A stretch of DNA of 35,615 bases from a virus. The DNA lies in the IMG/VR virus record IMGVR_UViG_3300027749_000283, positions 1-35,615 of that record, one strand, 5' to 3'. The position numbers and the translations under genes are program-made. The notes beneath the pieces were generated by a model, which did not search any database, was not told the DNA's origin, and saw nothing but the letters and a program-made list of their open reading frames with translations. The first letter of the stretch is position 1. Every line of letters begins with the position of its first letter. This document shows, in pieces, positions 34,669-35,615 of this stretch.

Positions 34669-35615
34669 TACAGTTCTCCAGTCTTCGTGCCGTCAAGAGT
34701 TGGCTCATTGCCCTCAAGACGCTGAAGCATTGCGGGGTCTACTAACTGCTGAGCTGTAGCTAGCCCATCAGGGTTACGCATGACTTCTTCAGCTAATTTG
34801 ATAGCGGCAAGACGCTCGCGGCTCTCGCGGTCACGCTTGCGGTTGATAGCATCAAACATCGTATCTTGAGCGCGCTGTTGGATTTCCATCTGCTGCGTCT
34901 GGACCTGTGCCATTTTGGCGGGATCGCCCTGATTGCGATCTGTCTCCATTTGAAGCCTCTGTTGATCCAACTGGATTTTTGCTTGAGACTCCTGCGCCCG
35001 TGTCTGGCTGTCCATCATGCGAGCGGCAGCATTGCTCTTGTCATTCTGGGCTTTAGCCATGGCTTGCATAAGCTCTGGCGGGGGCTTGCCCTGCGCAGAC
35101 GGCGGGATCATAAACTGTTGCGGGTTAGACCAACCCAACGCCTGCAAAGCCGCTGTATCGACCGCAATGGGATCGTAGAGCGACGGGTTAGACGCCACTA
35201 ACTGCTTCAGAGCCAGAACCTTCATCAGGCGCTGGGTCTGGCTTGACGTGTTGGGATCAGCTTGCGGGACAAAATAGTAGTTCTCAAGAGCATCCAAGAA
35301 TGTCTTTTCGTCCCACGGATACGCAGCCTTGCGGCGCTTCTGCCAGAAGCTCTCAGGATGATCCTTGAAGCACTCAACCAGCATCTCAAATTCTTCAGAT
35401 TGAGCTGCATGGAGGCGCTTGTGAACCGAGTTAAGAACCTTTTGGGCCTGCTCAATCATGGCCAGTGTGGTACCCACGGGCGCATCAGGCTTGCCTTCAG
35501 TCACCATGACCTCAGACGTGCCGCCAACGCGCATGCCCGTCTCAGCCATCTGAACGACAAGATTCATTAGAGCGCCAGAAGGCTCCTTATAGGGCAAAGG
35601 CATGATAGCTTGGTT
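34668..35615 (-). CDS. Portal protein, C-terminal part (P22-like)
   Basis: The reading frame is open past the right edge (codons for NQAI precede an internal Met at 35603), so only the last 315 residues are visible. The segment GGTSEVMVTEGKPDAPVGTT, followed by LAMIEQAQKVLNSVHKRLHA and AQSEEFEMLVE, is typical of P22-type portal proteins, which form the dodecameric DNA channel at one head vertex. The C-terminal part is a Gln-rich helical stretch (QSQAKIQLDQQRLQMETDRN, VQTQQMEIQQRAQDTMFDA), as expected for a portal barrel or coiled tail. P22 portal has about 725 residues, so roughly half is missing here. The stop overlaps the next start (TAATG). It is probably preceded by terminase genes outside the window. 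Confidence 0.8.
   Translation of the reverse strand, partial: NQAIMPLPYKEPSGALMNLVVQMAETGMRVGGTSEVMVTEGKPDAPVGTTLAMIEQAQKVLNSVHKRLHAAQSEEFEMLVECFKDHPESFWQKRRKAAYPWDEKTFLDALENYYFVPQADPNTSSQTQRLMKVLALKQLVASNPSLYDPIAVDTAALQALGWSNPQQFMIPPSAQGKPPPELMQAMAKAQNDKSNAAARMMDSQTRAQESQAKIQLDQQRLQMETDRNQGDPAKMAQVQTQQMEIQQRAQDTMFDAINRKRDRESRERLAAIKLAEEVMRNPDGLATAQQLVDPAMLQRLEGNEPTLDGTKTGEL

Overview
The window is a continuous stretch of a tailed double-stranded DNA phage (or prophage), covering the virion-structure and lysis modules. Every credible gene is on the minus strand, so transcription runs from the right edge to the left edge. The genes are tightly packed, and many stop and start codons overlap (TAATG, TGATG or ATGA). 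No integrase, replication gene, terminase, tape measure or sheath gene is visible. A P22-type portal, gp4-like and gp10-like neck proteins, and a virion-protein precursor carrying a lysozyme domain point to a short-tailed (podovirus-like) phage. An overlapping Rz/Rz1-type spanin pair implies a Gram-negative host. The host cannot be named from this sequence.

Right to left, in transcription order. (1) 35615-29192: the C-terminal part of the portal protein, two low-complexity proteins, a fusion of a phosphoribosyltransferase with a PQQ-type beta-propeller, a ParB/sulfiredoxin-fold protein, and a Lys/Gly/Pro-rich protein ending at a two-hairpin intergenic region. (2) 29092-26934: a small protein, a GroES-like co-chaperonin, a likely scaffolding protein and a basic protein, followed by a terminator-like hairpin. 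(3) 26751-24378: a capsid-associated protein, the major capsid protein, a structural protein and a small basic protein, closed by a good intrinsic terminator. (4) 24310-16564: two small basic proteins, beta-rich virion proteins, an adaptor-like protein, a zinc-ribbon protein, two collagen-like (Gly-Pro-Thr) fibres, a glycine-rich fibre and a small accessory protein. (5) 16544-13614: a glycosyltransferase with TPR repeats, two small membrane proteins (holin candidates), a GH24 endolysin with a C-terminal membrane segment, and the spanin pair. (6) 13580-8797: a second adaptor-like protein, a large gp10-like nozzle protein, two small proteins and a GNAT acetyltransferase. (7) 8800-143: a 1473-residue protein with an internal peptidase S74 domain and a GH24 domain, a probable ejection protein, and three tail-fibre genes, two ending in S74 chaperone domains. 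A plus-strand terminator sits at the left edge, where a convergent transcript from outside the window should end.

Working picture: portal, scaffold, capsid protein and co-chaperonin build the head. The adaptor-like and gp10-like proteins form the neck. The 613- and 1473-residue proteins are probably ejected or internal virion proteins. The collagen-like, Gly-rich and S74 fibres form the adsorption apparatus. Holin candidate(s), endolysin and spanins lyse the cell.

The most unusual gene is the PRTase-propeller fusion (30675-32267), beside the ParB-fold protein and visibly more AT-rich than its neighbours. All functional calls come from reading translated sequence by eye. No database search was run.
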